Shown here piece by piece: positions 25,093 to 36,382 of a stretch of 64,000 bases of DNA. The position numbers and the translations under genes were made by a program. How positions within the stretch are numbered: the first letter of the stretch is position 1; each line of letters starts with the position of its first letter. The notes under the pieces were generated by a model, which was given only the letters and a program-made list of their open reading frames with translations, ran no database searches and was not told the DNA's origin. Source of the stretch: a virus; the IMG/VR virus record IMGVR_UViG_3300017783_003463, positions 1-64,000 of that record, one strand, 5' to 3'.

Positions 25093-28000
25093 TCGTTCCT
25101 TTGCCTACATTTCTAATGAAAGCATGTTCTGGCGTAGTTCCTGTTGCTGATAGGCTTATGCCACTATCATTATATGCTAGGCGTAGTCCATCACCATAAT
25201 GTGAGAACTTATCTACTGTTGGAATTTTTGTTGTTTGTCCACTGTTGATAACACTTGCACCGCTAGTGTGTTCTACTGCACTTGTGCCTAATGTGCCTCT
25301 TGTACAGAATAACAAGTTATTTCCGTCTACTGCATTGTATTCGATTCTTTCATTTCCAATATATACTACTCCGGGATTTGCACCTAAGGTAATATTTGGA
25401 TCATCTAGTACAGTTGCATCTGTCACTGGTATTGTTGTATCGGTTGTATTAATATCAGCAGTAGTTGTTGTTTTTTGTGCATCTACAATAGCATTACTTT
25501 CTTGTATGTTTGTTGGCATATAGTAAGCCATTCTAAACGCTCTACTATCAGATGTCACTGTACTACCACTAGCATTTGTTTGTACTAGTATGTTGATATT
25601 CTCTGTGAAATCTGTAGCTACTAGTTCTTCGCCAAAGCCTTCTAATACAGCTTGTTGGAATACATTACCGTTGTAATCATCTGAGAAACTTGCATTTGCA
25701 GTTGTAAATTCTGATTGATCAATATCACCGGTCGGTGTGCTGGTAAAGTCACCGCCAAGTAGTATAGTGTCACCTTCCCAACTTCTAATACTGTGATCTT
25801 CATAGTTGAGTGTAATAACACTGTTTCGTTCAATATCTTCTATTTCAATATTTGTAGATTCGCCATGTGTATTGCTTTCCATACTGCTTAATAATTTAGT
25901 GTGGAAAGGTTTGATACTGTTTACATATTCTTCTACAACATTTATATCGTATGATTGATACTTGTCTTTGTTTATTAGCAATGGTCTCTTAATTCCTAAA
26001 TGTGCAAATGTAGTTTTGAAAGCAAAATCGTCTGCTGTATTTTGTAATATTGCTGTAAATAATAACTTAAACCACATCTGATTATACTTAACATGATGTG
26101 TTCCAATAAAGATTTCACTTCTAAGTAGATCCATTAGTCTGCTTATAACGTTGTCGCTACATGCATCAAATGGTGTTACATCTAATCCAATAGCATCAAA
26201 TCCGTTGCCAAACTTTGACTGATTCCATATCTCTTCACTTAGTTGTACAGTTGCTTTTTCTTTAAACACAAGTTTGTCTTCACCATTGATATAATAATAC
26301 ATTTCACTTCTGTCTATGTCTGCTCCTGGGCTTGTACTTTTAACTAAAATATAACTACCATCAACTGGATCTCCAGCATTGACATAGTCTGTTCTAGTAT
26401 TGTACACAATATCAGCTACTGTGTTTGGATTAAATCTAAATGTTTCGTTTCCGTCTGTATCTGTTTCGACCAAGTGCCAGTCTACTAAGTTAGTATAATC
26501 TTTAATTTTATAGGTTACTACTCCTTCTGTAAATGCGTCGGTAAATGCATTTTCCCAATTATTAATCTCGTCAATAACATTTACAGTACTCAATAATGAG
26601 TTTACACTATGTACAAAGTTTTGTCTAGCCTCTTTTACATCTCTGAACAAACTTTGTCTTGGACGAGTTTGAAATCCATATCTGTTGTATTTGTGCAGTT
26701 TAAGATCAGGTACTGGTTGACCTCTCCAAACACTGATGTCATCAGCTTGTGTATCTTCTATAAAGTTATAATCATATACTCTACTCCAGTGACTCATATC
26801 TGTGTCTAAACTAGGTTGATTGCCTTGGTTGTTTGCTTGTAGACTTATGTAAAAGTCTGTGCCTTCTTTTACTACTTGATCATCAGCATAAACTGTTGTA
26901 TTGTTCCAAGTTGTATAAGGTTTATCGACACTAAATCTATTAAATCCAGCTAAACTATCTCTAATCTTTACATGCAAATATTCGGGTATAGTTATGTTAG
27001 GATCTTTTTCAGCAAGCATTACCCAGTCTTGCATTGGTAATGCAAGGTCAACATTTTTCTGATTAAGTTGTGCTACTGTATCTTTGTTAACGAAATTTCT
27101 AATGTTTGCCAATAATAAAGTATCATCGCCTGCTTGTGCCGACCAACTTAGGTCAAATGCATTTGGATTAAGCATTATTTGTGCTAGTTGGAAAACATTG
27201 TAATTGCTATTTCTAATACTGTTAGTTTTGTTTTTAATCCAGAAATAGTAAACAGTTTCAGTTTGTTTACTTGCTTCGTTGTAATAATTTTCTTCAGTCC
27301 AGTTGTATACGGTTTGTCCGTTTATTGTAACACTATATGCTTCACCGCTAGCTTCTTTATTATCAACTATCGCTTTTTGTGTTACTAACTCGCTCCACTG
27401 TTCTGGAGGTACAGGACTTGCTGTCCATTCGTAAATGTCTATACTTGATCCATCAAACAGTTTTCCCCAGTTATTTTGTTGATAATCTACTGTACTTTGC
27501 TCGTAGTCTAAATACACTGCGGTGCTGGTATTCCACCATCTTGCACCCAAGTATTCTCTTCCCCACTGCTCGTCATTTGTAATACTACCATCTATGTTAT
27601 TAAAATTATAGTTTGCAATATCGTTTGTAATTTTATAGTCAATCTCTTTGTCAACAAAACCAAATATAATTCCTTTAGCTGGATCGAAAACTTCTAATGT
27701 TGTGATAGTGCTTTGTTTCTCTGCATCATATAATTTAATATTTTCTATTAGATCATTTCTCGCTTGTGCAATACCTGTTCTCACTTGCTTCCAAGAACCA
27801 ATGTGACCATTGGTATCACTCCAAGTACCAGTCCAACTGTATACTGCACTTTGTCCGGTTCCATCATCATCTACATAAGCATAAATTGGATTTGCTGATA
27901 ATGCTTGCCTAACTCCTGCAAAATTGTATTTGTAAACATCATTTATTTTAATTTGTCTATCAGCTTCTAGTGCGGCATAAGTTGGGAAACGCATTTTTCT

Positions 28001-31000
28001 TAAAGGATAAATGTTACCAGTACTGCCGTTCTGTTCAATAAATTCATCAATGTAAAACTTGTTAGTTTGATTTGATACTTTGGTTACTTTGTGTATTCCG
28101 TCAATATTAGGAACGCTGTTACTTCCTCTTATTAAAATATAATCTCCAACACTCAAGTTATGTGCTTGCACATCACCTGTTTGTCTATTAACTTTTATCT
28201 CTGCATCATCTCCAGCGTCTGGACCTGCACAAATATCAAATGTGTATATACCAAAGTCCATTGTTTGATAAACTTGATATCCTAAGTTATAACTGCCAAA
28301 TTCACTGTCATCTGCAACCCATATCGCAAAAATATTTGGATCATTTGTGTCTTTTGTAAACACTGGATTGCCATTTGAATCTACTATTGCCTCAAATACT
28401 GCACTAGTTGCACTTTGCGTTGCACTCAGCGTTTGTGCAGTTATACCCACAGTTGTGTTTGCTGTACCTGCACCAATTACCATTGTACTATTTGTACTTG
28501 TAAGTCTTAGTTTGTTGCTGGCATTTGTTGCACTTACTCCGATAATGTTTGCATTATTAATTTTCTCTACAATATCAATAATATTCAACCCTACATTACT
28601 TGTAGCAGTTGTTGTACTGGCTGGTACAAGTCCACTTGGTAAACCTATTGGACTATTTGCTGTTCCTATGCCAATGAACAAGTTAGCCAGCGTTGAATTA
28701 ATTTGTAGTACGTTAGTATTACTTGTTCCCGCCGATGCAGTAATACCTGATATGCCTGCATCATTGATTTGATCTATTGTTTGTTGTAGTGATAAAGGTA
28801 GTTCTAAGTTTTGTGTATTTGATGATGAACTTATACTTTCAGTTGCTGTGCTAAATCCAACATTTGCATTTTCAGTTCCAACACTTATTGTTAATGTAAA
28901 CGTTACTGCTGGAGTGTTTGTTGTTTTAGTAATTTTTAGTCTACTACTAGCATCAGCACTTGCTGTTACATTACTAATTCCTGCATCATTTATTTCTTGT
29001 ACTATATCAGTTAGTGTATACAATTTAAAGCCGGGTGTAGTTATACTTACTACTACTGTGCTTGGTGCAAATGTAGTTGATGCATTTGCACTATCTTTGA
29101 GATATGTTGCAATATCATCAGTATATGTACCGTTGTTCATTGCGCCTTGTGAATCAGTAATATCACTGGATCCAACAATTTGAGCTCCTGATATAACTTG
29201 TGTACCTACATAGCTCGTACCTTTTATATTATTAATAATAACTAAGTCCTGGTCTAACAAAAACTCTGCAGGTTGTTGTGTACTACCGCCACCTTGAATA
29301 AGTGTAAGTAAATGACTTATATTCAATCCTGCATTATTTGTATAGTATGTTGTAATCCAAGTTGTCCATGCCGCCGCACTATTAGATGCAATGTATGCCG
29401 CTCTTAAGCCTTCTATTCTTTGTATTCTAGTTGTAGCTGAACTTGATATAGATGATTGATTTTGTATCCAACTAGTATTAAAACTATTTTCGTATGCCTG
29501 CTGGGCCGTAATGTTTGTATTTGCACTCTGTGGATCATTGAAGTTAACTGTAGTACCATCAATAATTAGTGTAGCAGTTGCACTACCTTGTATAGTTGGA
29601 TTAATAGTTGACCCTATTTTTTCAATGTCTACAAAAGTAGTTGTAGAGACAATATTAGAAAAAGTAACTGTAGTATTGATAGTAGAACTAGAACCTAGTA
29701 TTAATGTTGAACCGTGTGGCACCACATTGGTACTAGCAATGTTTACTGTACCTGGCACTTGTATAACATTTGTAGTTGTACTGGTAGCACTCTTGCTTAA
29801 TGTTATAGTGTTACCATCAATAACTAAAGTTTGCCCTGTACTTGGAATTACCGGTAATTGCACTGTACCTTTCAGTTCAATAGGATCACTAGCAGTTGCT
29901 ATTCCACTGGCGCCATCTTCATCTATCATTGACCAAGTCTTACCTTTATGTAAAACTTTTTCGTTAAACTTGTAACTTACATTACTATCCCATATACCAA
30001 TGTCCTGCCAGTCACCACTGTGGTCATATGATTCTTTTACTTCCTCTGGAAACTGTTCAAAATCTTCTTTGTTTATAACTTTGTAGTCTGCTTCACTCAG
30101 CAACGGTAAACCAGCAGTTGTATAATCTTGTGCAAATAGTTCGTCACTTGAATCTTTAAAAGTGTTTACTGGTCTTGTTAAGAAGTTATTTTCAGTACTA
30201 TCATGTACTTTAAGAGGACTAGTTGCATCAATATCAATTACGATATCACTGAGTACATCAAACTTTTGTCCTGCACTAATCCTGACAGGCTGTGGACTTG
30301 TTTTTAGTAAATCAGGAGTAATTTGAAATTCTAGTGTGCCTCTAGTAGATGTGTCTCCAAAGTCAGCAGTTCTGATTGCCCATTGCTCTAGTAGCTCTGC
30401 ACTTGCTTGACCGTCAAATAATTCTTGGTTACGCATAAATGCAGTAAGTGCATGATCTGTACCTCTGTATTTGTAACTGCCTTTGACAAATTCGTAAAGA
30501 GTGTCATCGTCAAAGTCTAAATTTTTGCTCCAGTCTGGTTTGTTATATCCTGCATTGAATCTTGCAATATCACTTAATTGTTTATTGCTTAGTGTATTTG
30601 TTCTACCTAAGTATTGATCCACTTCTCTAGCAACGGTATCATAGTTTGGTATTACAGTATTCTCATCGACAATATAACCCGGTGAATATAATTTACCATT
30701 CCAATCTTTAGTTCTACTACCTCTCCAAACTATTCTGTTGTGTCTTTGTGCAATACTAGAATCGTATATTACATCATCAAAGTTAGTAATATTATCAAAT
30801 ACAAATGCATGTTCTAGTTGTACTTTGTACAATCTTATTCCGTATAATCTAACACTGTCGGCGTCTTTAACTTGAAATACAGTTTCGCTATCAGGCTCCA
30901 TGCTTTTACGATCAATTATTAAATCTGTGCTAGATATTTGCTTGCCTTTTTCGTTAATAATATTATACACACCGTCATATTTCTTGTTAATATTATCAAA

Positions 31001-34000
31001 GTATCCGTCTGCTCCGTCGTTAACTATTATTTTAGTATCGTTTGGAATAAGTGTGATATCAGTTGTACTGTTTCCTATTGCCCAAGTTACAAAGTTAGCC
31101 GCTGAACTTCTCCATTGCTGTGTGAAGCCTAAGTTGTTTAAATAATGACCATACCCGCTTATAAAGTTATAAACTTCTTGAATTGATCTAAGTTCTGTAT
31201 TGTAATCCAACTGAGTTGTAATTTCTTCAAACGTCCTATAACGTAAAACTGTTATTTTATTAGTTCCCTGAAACTGTACACTAATACCTGGTGTTGCTGT
31301 TTTTGGTTTGTTATATACAAAATACGATAAACTATTATCAAATCCATTTAAGGTATAACCGTTTGCTGTTTTGCTAATTTTAATGCCGCCAAAGAAAAAC
31401 TCTACATCTGGTTTGCTAGTGTACATAACAGTTGAAATATTTTCCTCAGGAACAAATACTCGACCTTTGTCCTGACTGCTTTCTAATATAAACTGATTGT
31501 TTCTGTTTACAAAGCCGCCTGCTTTGATCATTGGTTGAAAACTTAAATTTTCTAATCTATTTCTTAAAGTATCTGCACCAGTTCCATACAAATTACTAAA
31601 TTCAATAACTGCATTGCTAAGTCCATTATAATAGTGTGTGGCATTTTCAGCAAGTATAGGATCTAGTTCTGCACCACCTGTTGCAATGCCTAGTAATGGT
31701 CTGTTAAAATACTGTTCTCCTTGCTTAGTTACACTAGCACTGCGAATACTACCATTTTCTACAAATACTGTTACTTCACCATTAATTCCAAAGTTATCAT
31801 TTACTGTAACATCAGGTGCAATGGTATAACCACTACCAGGATTAATAATTTTAATGCTTTCAATAATCTTTCCTGTAATTGAGCTTCCGCTAAGATTAGT
31901 GTTTTTCCAACTATCTAATTTAAGTTTATCTGTATCAATTTCTTGTGGATGATCATATCCTGCTAGATTTTTTACTTGTCTTCTAGCTGTTCTAAAATAG
32001 TTGTTCAGCACAATTAGTGGTCTTGTTCTTAAAAATGCAAGTACAAGTGCAAGTTTACCTGCACTTGATCTGCGCCATTCAGCTTCTACTGGTCCGAAGT
32101 CACCATAAACAAAATCTTCAGATGCCTTATCTGAACTAGGCGTTGGCACAACATTTGCTGTGTCTGGATCGTTCATTACACCACCAGTTGTTACAAGTGT
32201 ATTGTTATTCCAATCATAGTTTTTATATGCGTAATTGATATCATAAGTTTGATTGTTAGCACCCAATGCAGGATCACTTGTTTGTCCATCTTGTAGCGCC
32301 AATAACAGTGCCGCACGTTTTGTTAAGTCTATCCAGCTGTAGTTTGCGTCCCACCATGTAGGTTTTGAGTTGTGACCTAACATTTCCCATGGATGGGTAT
32401 GTGGTCTTTCTGTATTAAAGTAATAGGTGTATATTCCTCTCCAGCCGCCAATGCCAGGACCTACACTGCTATAATTCCAAGTCCATTTGTCATTGATGTC
32501 ATAATATGTGCTACTGTTCAACACTGTAATATTGTTTTCAGACTTATATTTGTTGAACTCACTTCTAATAGAATTGTTTAGTTCATCCCATGTGTACACT
32601 GCTGGTCTGTGTGCATTAGGAAAGTATGTGCTAACATTAACAGTTTGAGATAGATCTGCTCCTAAATTATTATAGATCCTATTCTCAAGATCCCATATTC
32701 CTGCATCGACAGGATTAAATCCTGCTTGCTGTCTATTATACATTTCTGTACCTTGTCTGACATACACACTTCCGTCATGTCCTAAGACTACATTACCAGT
32801 AAATGATCCGTCGCTATCAACGCTGTAGTCTGCTCTAAGTTCTGGTACATATGGTTTAATCAATCCTAATTTAACTGCACTAGGAGGAACAAAGCTAACA
32901 CTATTTCTCTTGTACCATCTTATGTGTGCATTATTCAAACCTGTGCCTGGAAAACTATTAATGCCTGGTGCAATAATAGTAACTCTATTTTGATTGATAA
33001 GATAATCTAAACCTTTAACAAGTGACTTCCAGGAGTGATTACCATTACTGTCTGGAATTTGAATCCAAACTTGTACATGATTAAATGTGTCATCATAATT
33101 ATTAACTGCTTCTGGTAAATCAAAAACTGGTGTTTGATCTAGTATCCAGCTAACATCTATACTTTTATAATCTCTATACATAGCCATTTCACTGTGTGCA
33201 AATGAACTGTCTGCATTTTTACCTAAGTTTAGTGCTTCTAGTGTTTTATCAACTAGAGTATAAATTGGTAGTGTTTGATCTAAACTTTCATGTAGTTGTA
33301 CAATTTTACGTTTAAATTTTTCTTTGAATTGTTCATAGTTCGAACTTGCAAATTGTAATGCACTGTATGGATTGGTTGACACATCTACTAGTAACTGATT
33401 TAACAATTCAGTACTGTAAGGTTGTTGTCTAATTGTACCGCCTATATCATTTACTTGTACTATGTTTCTATAGTTGTTTGTTCCATACCAATTACCAGTA
33501 AACAATGGATTACTAGTCATCTGATTACTAAAGTGTTGAATTAAATCTCCGTAACTTATTTTGCTAAAATCTAAATTTTGTGCATTATGTACTTGTGTAT
33601 GTGCTGGTTCAAAATCGCCTTCACCTGTTGTTCTGTAATTTTTCTTTGAAAAGAAACTAAATTCGTATATGTCATCTTTAGTTAACCCACTAGTAATACT
33701 GATAATGTCTCCAGTATGACTGAAGTTTGTAAATGGCTCACCATTTTTTAGTACAGTAACGTTTGTCTCACTTGGATTATCATTTAAAAATATTACACCA
33801 AAGTTTGTTGGGTCAGCGACAAGTCTATACTTGATACTGTTAACTGTAGGAGTTCCTACTTGTATTTCAAATTTATTATTAGTTCCAGCTGTCCTAGTAA
33901 GTCCTGTGCTGATCGCTGTACCGTCCATGTTTACAAATTCTATTTCAGCTTGCGGAAATAGTGTGTTTATTGTGTAGGTGTTGCTGTAGTGAAAGAATAG

Positions 34001-36382
34001 TGTAGGTAATTTACCACCAATTCTTTGTACTCTGCCAGACAACACAGACGAACTTGGTTGACTGCTTACTCCTAACAATCCAAATTCTTTGAATATATTA
34101 TAGTATCTATCACCAACAAAACTTTCATGTCCAACATCTACCCTCAGAGGTACGCTAGAATCACTAATTACTTTTCTAATTTGTTTGCTTATTTGTTGTC
34201 CATTTCTCAGAGGTGTCCAACCATTATGATAACGACTATTTGTAAAGTATTTGTAATAGTAATAGCCTTTAATTTCTTCTTGGTTACTCTTAGATAAGTC
34301 TGTGCTTTGATTTACATATGTAAATCTTTTGTTTAGTAAATCTGCATCAAAGTTAAGTCCTGGATTATTTCCATAGTCAACATATTCTGGAACAAAACCC
34401 AATGCATCATCATAGCTTCCAGTATCACTGTGTACAAAGTCAAATATAGTACTACCAAAAAAGTCACTGTTTGGATATGTGTTATCATCATCTAGTTTAA
34501 CTAGATTAGTATCATATAGCTGTACTTTCATACCTTGACTTCTATGTTGTTTTTGTTGACCGTAAATCCATGTTGTGCCATTCCAAAATATTTCAGAGCC
34601 GCTAAACGGAAAAGTTCGATCACTTATACCACCGTCAGTGTCTTCGTAATTATATCCGTTTAATATTACAATTTTATCTCCACTGAGTAACTGTGTTGCA
34701 CTGTTAGTTCCATCATCATTATATCTTTCAGTGAGAACAATACTTGTTCCTACACCAGATACTTCAAATATTTTGTCTTTGTATGCGTTGTTTGTGGATT
34801 CTAAGAACAATATAAAATCGCCATCTTCTAATTCAACTGGAACAATTTGTTCCCAAAATTGTCTGTTTTCTCCATGTATTGGATTGCGTAATTCACCATG
34901 TGCTTGTACACATTCCCAGAATGTAATTACTAAGTTAGGTGCTACACCACTAGTAACTTTAACTTTGTCTCTGAAACTATAACCTTTGTTGGACCATTCT
35001 TCAGTAAATGATCCGGGTTTTAAATTGTATGATGTTTTTCCTACTATAAGTGTTGCAGGATCAATGTCGTCATTTAGTACATGATCTACATTTAAAATAT
35101 GCCTTGTACCTGTATTATATTTTTCTAATCCAGCTTTGTATTCAATAATAGGTCTTACTGCTCTATATCTGTCTAGTGCATAAAGATCGTCCTTAACATT
35201 TGCATAGCCATCGTATATTAAACTATTAGCAATAGTTTGTTCATGTACCCAAAGATTTGAACGTGACCATGCATTCTTGTCTGGACCAGTACGCTGTTCA
35301 CATGTATAATCTCTAGTGGTCATTCTATGTTCTCTGAGATCGTACTTTTTAAAGTCAAATGCAAATTGGTCAGCATCAAAGCCAGCCGGTTCTTGGCTAC
35401 TATAAGTTGTTATATTAGCCCATACTCTTTTTCCTTGTGTTCCTTCATATTGTCCTGGTTCAAACTGTTTTGTTAATTGAATACCGTCGGGATCACCTAC
35501 TCCGTCTACAATATAAATTGCATCGTTCAAATAATCGCCTGATGTAGAGAACGAATAGAATGTGTGTATTTCTACTTCTTCATTAAGTGCCGGAGCAGTT
35601 GTCAATGTTACTACACCAGTTACTGAATTATATGTATATGCACTTGTTGGTTGTCTTACGTTATTAACATATACTTTGTTTCTAACGGCACCAGTTACCG
35701 AGGCTGTAAAAGTCTGATTACCTAATACAGTTTGTATAAATCTGTCAACGGTGTGTGGATTAAATCTAATACGCATGCCATTTTCAAACGCAAGTGCTCT
35801 ACCATTTTTCTGTATAGGAGTTGTATATGTAGTTTCTCCAATAATAGTATCAATATCAAATGAGCTTGTATAATGTAAAGGACTTGGGGGTAGCACGTCT
35901 AATACCCAATAATACCTATGATGATTTATAAACATATCTAAGTTAATTGGTAAGTCAAGTGTAAATGCAGTTTCATTTAGTATTTTGTTATGATTATTTG
36001 TATTGACTTCATTGTACTTTAAACTGCGAATTAAATCATCATAAGCTAGTGCTTGGTCAATACTAGAATCGTCATTTTTGTTAATCATACCTGGAGTAAA
36101 TTGATAAGTGTCATTGCTTCTACCATCAACTAGATAGCTATCATCTAAACTAGGAGTAAATTTATCATTACCTACAGTTTTACCAACAAAATGTTTGACA
36201 GGTTCTAAGCTACCACTTGCCATCAACTGTTCAAATGTACTATCAAAAAATTGCTTGTTTACGGTTGTTTGTAAAATATCAGGTAATAGTTCACTTACTC
36301 TTCTACTTCCAGTTTTTTGTAAACTTTCTCCAGGTCGAGTAATTTTAGGAACTATAGTTGGATTAGTTTTGCGTTCGCTCAT
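25088..36382 (-). CDS. giant virion structural protein (3764 residues)
   Basis: An uninterrupted 11.3-kb gene starting directly at the gp6 stop (TAATG). Its place next to gp6 matches the baseplate-wedge gp7/gp8 slot of T4, but it is far larger than T4 gp7 (1032 residues). The N-terminus is not a recognised domain to me. A block of serially repeated modules of the form 'INDAGISNVTAS...RLKIT' lies around residues 2400-2660, coded near 28400-29200. A 'PGSGYTIAPDVTV' segment resembles one in gp6. No enzyme motif. Probably a wedge-associated baseplate or fibre-bearing protein. Confidence 0.75.
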   Translation of the reverse strand: MSERKTNPTIVPKITRPGESLQKTGSRRVSELLPDILQTTVNKQFFDSTFEQLMASGSLEPVKHFVGKTVGNDKFTPSLDDSYLVDGRSNDTYQFTPGMINKNDDSSIDQALAYDDLIRSLKYNEVNTNNHNKILNETAFTLDLPINLDMFINHHRYYWVLDVLPPSPLHYTSSFDIDTIIGETTYTTPIQKNGRALAFENGMRIRFNPHTVDRFIQTVLGNQTFTASVTGAVRNKVYVNNVRQPTSAYTYNSVTGVVTLTTAPALNEEVEIHTFYSFSTSGDYLNDAIYIVDGVGDPDGIQLTKQFEPGQYEGTQGKRVWANITTYSSQEPAGFDADQFAFDFKKYDLREHRMTTRDYTCEQRTGPDKNAWSRSNLWVHEQTIANSLIYDGYANVKDDLYALDRYRAVRPIIEYKAGLEKYNTGTRHILNVDHVLNDDIDPATLIVGKTSYNLKPGSFTEEWSNKGYSFRDKVKVTSGVAPNLVITFWECVQAHGELRNPIHGENRQFWEQIVPVELEDGDFILFLESTNNAYKDKIFEVSGVGTSIVLTERYNDDGTNSATQLLSGDKIVILNGYNYEDTDGGISDRTFPFSGSEIFWNGTTWIYGQQKQHRSQGMKVQLYDTNLVKLDDDNTYPNSDFFGSTIFDFVHSDTGSYDDALGFVPEYVDYGNNPGLNFDADLLNKRFTYVNQSTDLSKSNQEEIKGYYYYKYFTNSRYHNGWTPLRNGQQISKQIRKVISDSSVPLRVDVGHESFVGDRYYNIFKEFGLLGVSSQPSSSVLSGRVQRIGGKLPTLFFHYSNTYTINTLFPQAEIEFVNMDGTAISTGLTRTAGTNNKFEIQVGTPTVNSIKYRLVADPTNFGVIFLNDNPSETNVTVLKNGEPFTNFSHTGDIISITSGLTKDDIYEFSFFSKKNYRTTGEGDFEPAHTQVHNAQNLDFSKISYGDLIQHFSNQMTSNPLFTGNWYGTNNYRNIVQVNDIGGTIRQQPYSTELLNQLLVDVSTNPYSALQFASSNYEQFKEKFKRKIVQLHESLDQTLPIYTLVDKTLEALNLGKNADSSFAHSEMAMYRDYKSIDVSWILDQTPVFDLPEAVNNYDDTFNHVQVWIQIPDSNGNHSWKSLVKGLDYLINQNRVTIIAPGINSFPGTGLNNAHIRWYKRNSVSFVPPSAVKLGLIKPYVPELRADYSVDSDGSFTGNVVLGHDGSVYVRQGTEMYNRQQAGFNPVDAGIWDLENRIYNNLGADLSQTVNVSTYFPNAHRPAVYTWDELNNSIRSEFNKYKSENNITVLNSSTYYDINDKWTWNYSSVGPGIGGWRGIYTYYFNTERPHTHPWEMLGHNSKPTWWDANYSWIDLTKRAALLLALQDGQTSDPALGANNQTYDINYAYKNYDWNNNTLVTTGGVMNDPDTANVVPTPSSDKASEDFVYGDFGPVEAEWRRSSAGKLALVLAFLRTRPLIVLNNYFRTARRQVKNLAGYDHPQEIDTDKLKLDSWKNTNLSGSSITGKIIESIKIINPGSGYTIAPDVTVNDNFGINGEVTVFVENGSIRSASVTKQGEQYFNRPLLGIATGGAELDPILAENATHYYNGLSNAVIEFSNLYGTGADTLRNRLENLSFQPMIKAGGFVNRNNQFILESSQDKGRVFVPEENISTVMYTSKPDVEFFFGGIKISKTANGYTLNGFDNSLSYFVYNKPKTATPGISVQFQGTNKITVLRYRTFEEITTQLDYNTELRSIQEVYNFISGYGHYLNNLGFTQQWRSSAANFVTWAIGNSTTDITLIPNDTKIIVNDGADGYFDNINKKYDGVYNIINEKGKQISSTDLIIDRKSMEPDSETVFQVKDADSVRLYGIRLYKVQLEHAFVFDNITNFDDVIYDSSIAQRHNRIVWRGSRTKDWNGKLYSPGYIVDENTVIPNYDTVAREVDQYLGRTNTLSNKQLSDIARFNAGYNKPDWSKNLDFDDDTLYEFVKGSYKYRGTDHALTAFMRNQELFDGQASAELLEQWAIRTADFGDTSTRGTLEFQITPDLLKTSPQPVRISAGQKFDVLSDIVIDIDATSPLKVHDSTENNFLTRPVNTFKDSSDELFAQDYTTAGLPLLSEADYKVINKEDFEQFPEEVKESYDHSGDWQDIGIWDSNVSYKFNEKVLHKGKTWSMIDEDGASGIATASDPIELKGTVQLPVIPSTGQTLVIDGNTITLSKSATSTTTNVIQVPGTVNIASTNVVPHGSTLILGSSSTINTTVTFSNIVSTTTFVDIEKIGSTINPTIQGSATATLIIDGTTVNFNDPQSANTNITAQQAYENSFNTSWIQNQSSISSSATTRIQRIEGLRAAYIASNSAAAWTTWITTYYTNNAGLNISHLLTLIQGGGSTQQPAEFLLDQDLVIINNIKGTSYVGTQVISGAQIVGSSDITDSQGAMNNGTYTDDIATYLKDSANASTTFAPSTVVVSITTPGFKLYTLTDIVQEINDAGISNVTASADASSRLKITKTTNTPAVTFTLTISVGTENANVGFSTATESISSSSNTQNLELPLSLQQTIDQINDAGISGITASAGTSNTNVLQINSTLANLFIGIGTANSPIGLPSGLVPASTTTATSNVGLNIIDIVEKINNANIIGVSATNASNKLRLTSTNSTMVIGAGTANTTVGITAQTLSATQSATSAVFEAIVDSNGNPVFTKDTNDPNIFAIWVADDSEFGSYNLGYQVYQTMDFGIYTFDICAGPDAGDDAEIKVNRQTGDVQAHNLSVGDYILIRGSNSVPNIDGIHKVTKVSNQTNKFYIDEFIEQNGSTGNIYPLRKMRFPTYAALEADRQIKINDVYKYNFAGVRQALSANPIYAYVDDDGTGQSAVYSWTGTWSDTNGHIGSWKQVRTGIAQARNDLIENIKLYDAEKQSTITTLEVFDPAKGIIFGFVDKEIDYKITNDIANYNFNNIDGSITNDEQWGREYLGARWWNTSTAVYLDYEQSTVDYQQNNWGKLFDGSSIDIYEWTASPVPPEQWSELVTQKAIVDNKEASGEAYSVTINGQTVYNWTEENYYNEASKQTETVYYFWIKNKTNSIRNSNYNVFQLAQIMLNPNAFDLSWSAQAGDDTLLLANIRNFVNKDTVAQLNQKNVDLALPMQDWVMLAEKDPNITIPEYLHVKIRDSLAGFNRFSVDKPYTTWNNTTVYADDQVVKEGTDFYISLQANNQGNQPSLDTDMSHWSRVYDYNFIEDTQADDISVWRGQPVPDLKLHKYNRYGFQTRPRQSLFRDVKEARQNFVHSVNSLLSTVNVIDEINNWENAFTDAFTEGVVTYKIKDYTNLVDWHLVETDTDGNETFRFNPNTVADIVYNTRTDYVNAGDPVDGSYILVKSTSPGADIDRSEMYYYINGEDKLVFKEKATVQLSEEIWNQSKFGNGFDAIGLDVTPFDACSDNVISRLMDLLRSEIFIGTHHVKYNQMWFKLLFTAILQNTADDFAFKTTFAHLGIKRPLLINKDKYQSYDINVVEEYVNSIKPFHTKLLSSMESNTHGESTNIEIEDIERNSVITLNYEDHSIRSWEGDTILLGGDFTSTPTGDIDQSEFTTANASFSDDYNGNVFQQAVLEGFGEELVATDFTENINILVQTNASGSTVTSDSRAFRMAYYMPTNIQESNAIVDAQKTTTTADINTTDTTIPVTDATVLDDPNITLGANPGVVYIGNERIEYNAVDGNNLLFCTRGTLGTSAVEHTSGASVINSGQTTKIPTVDKFSHYGDGLRLAYNDSGISLSATGTTPEHAFIRNVGKGTI

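Noticed and set aside
28347-29975. Several long plus-strand frames rich in Val, Leu and Ala
   Set aside because: Antisense to the repeat region of the giant structural gene, whose Asn/Thr/Ala codons give hydrophobic antisense frames; no independent start signal.
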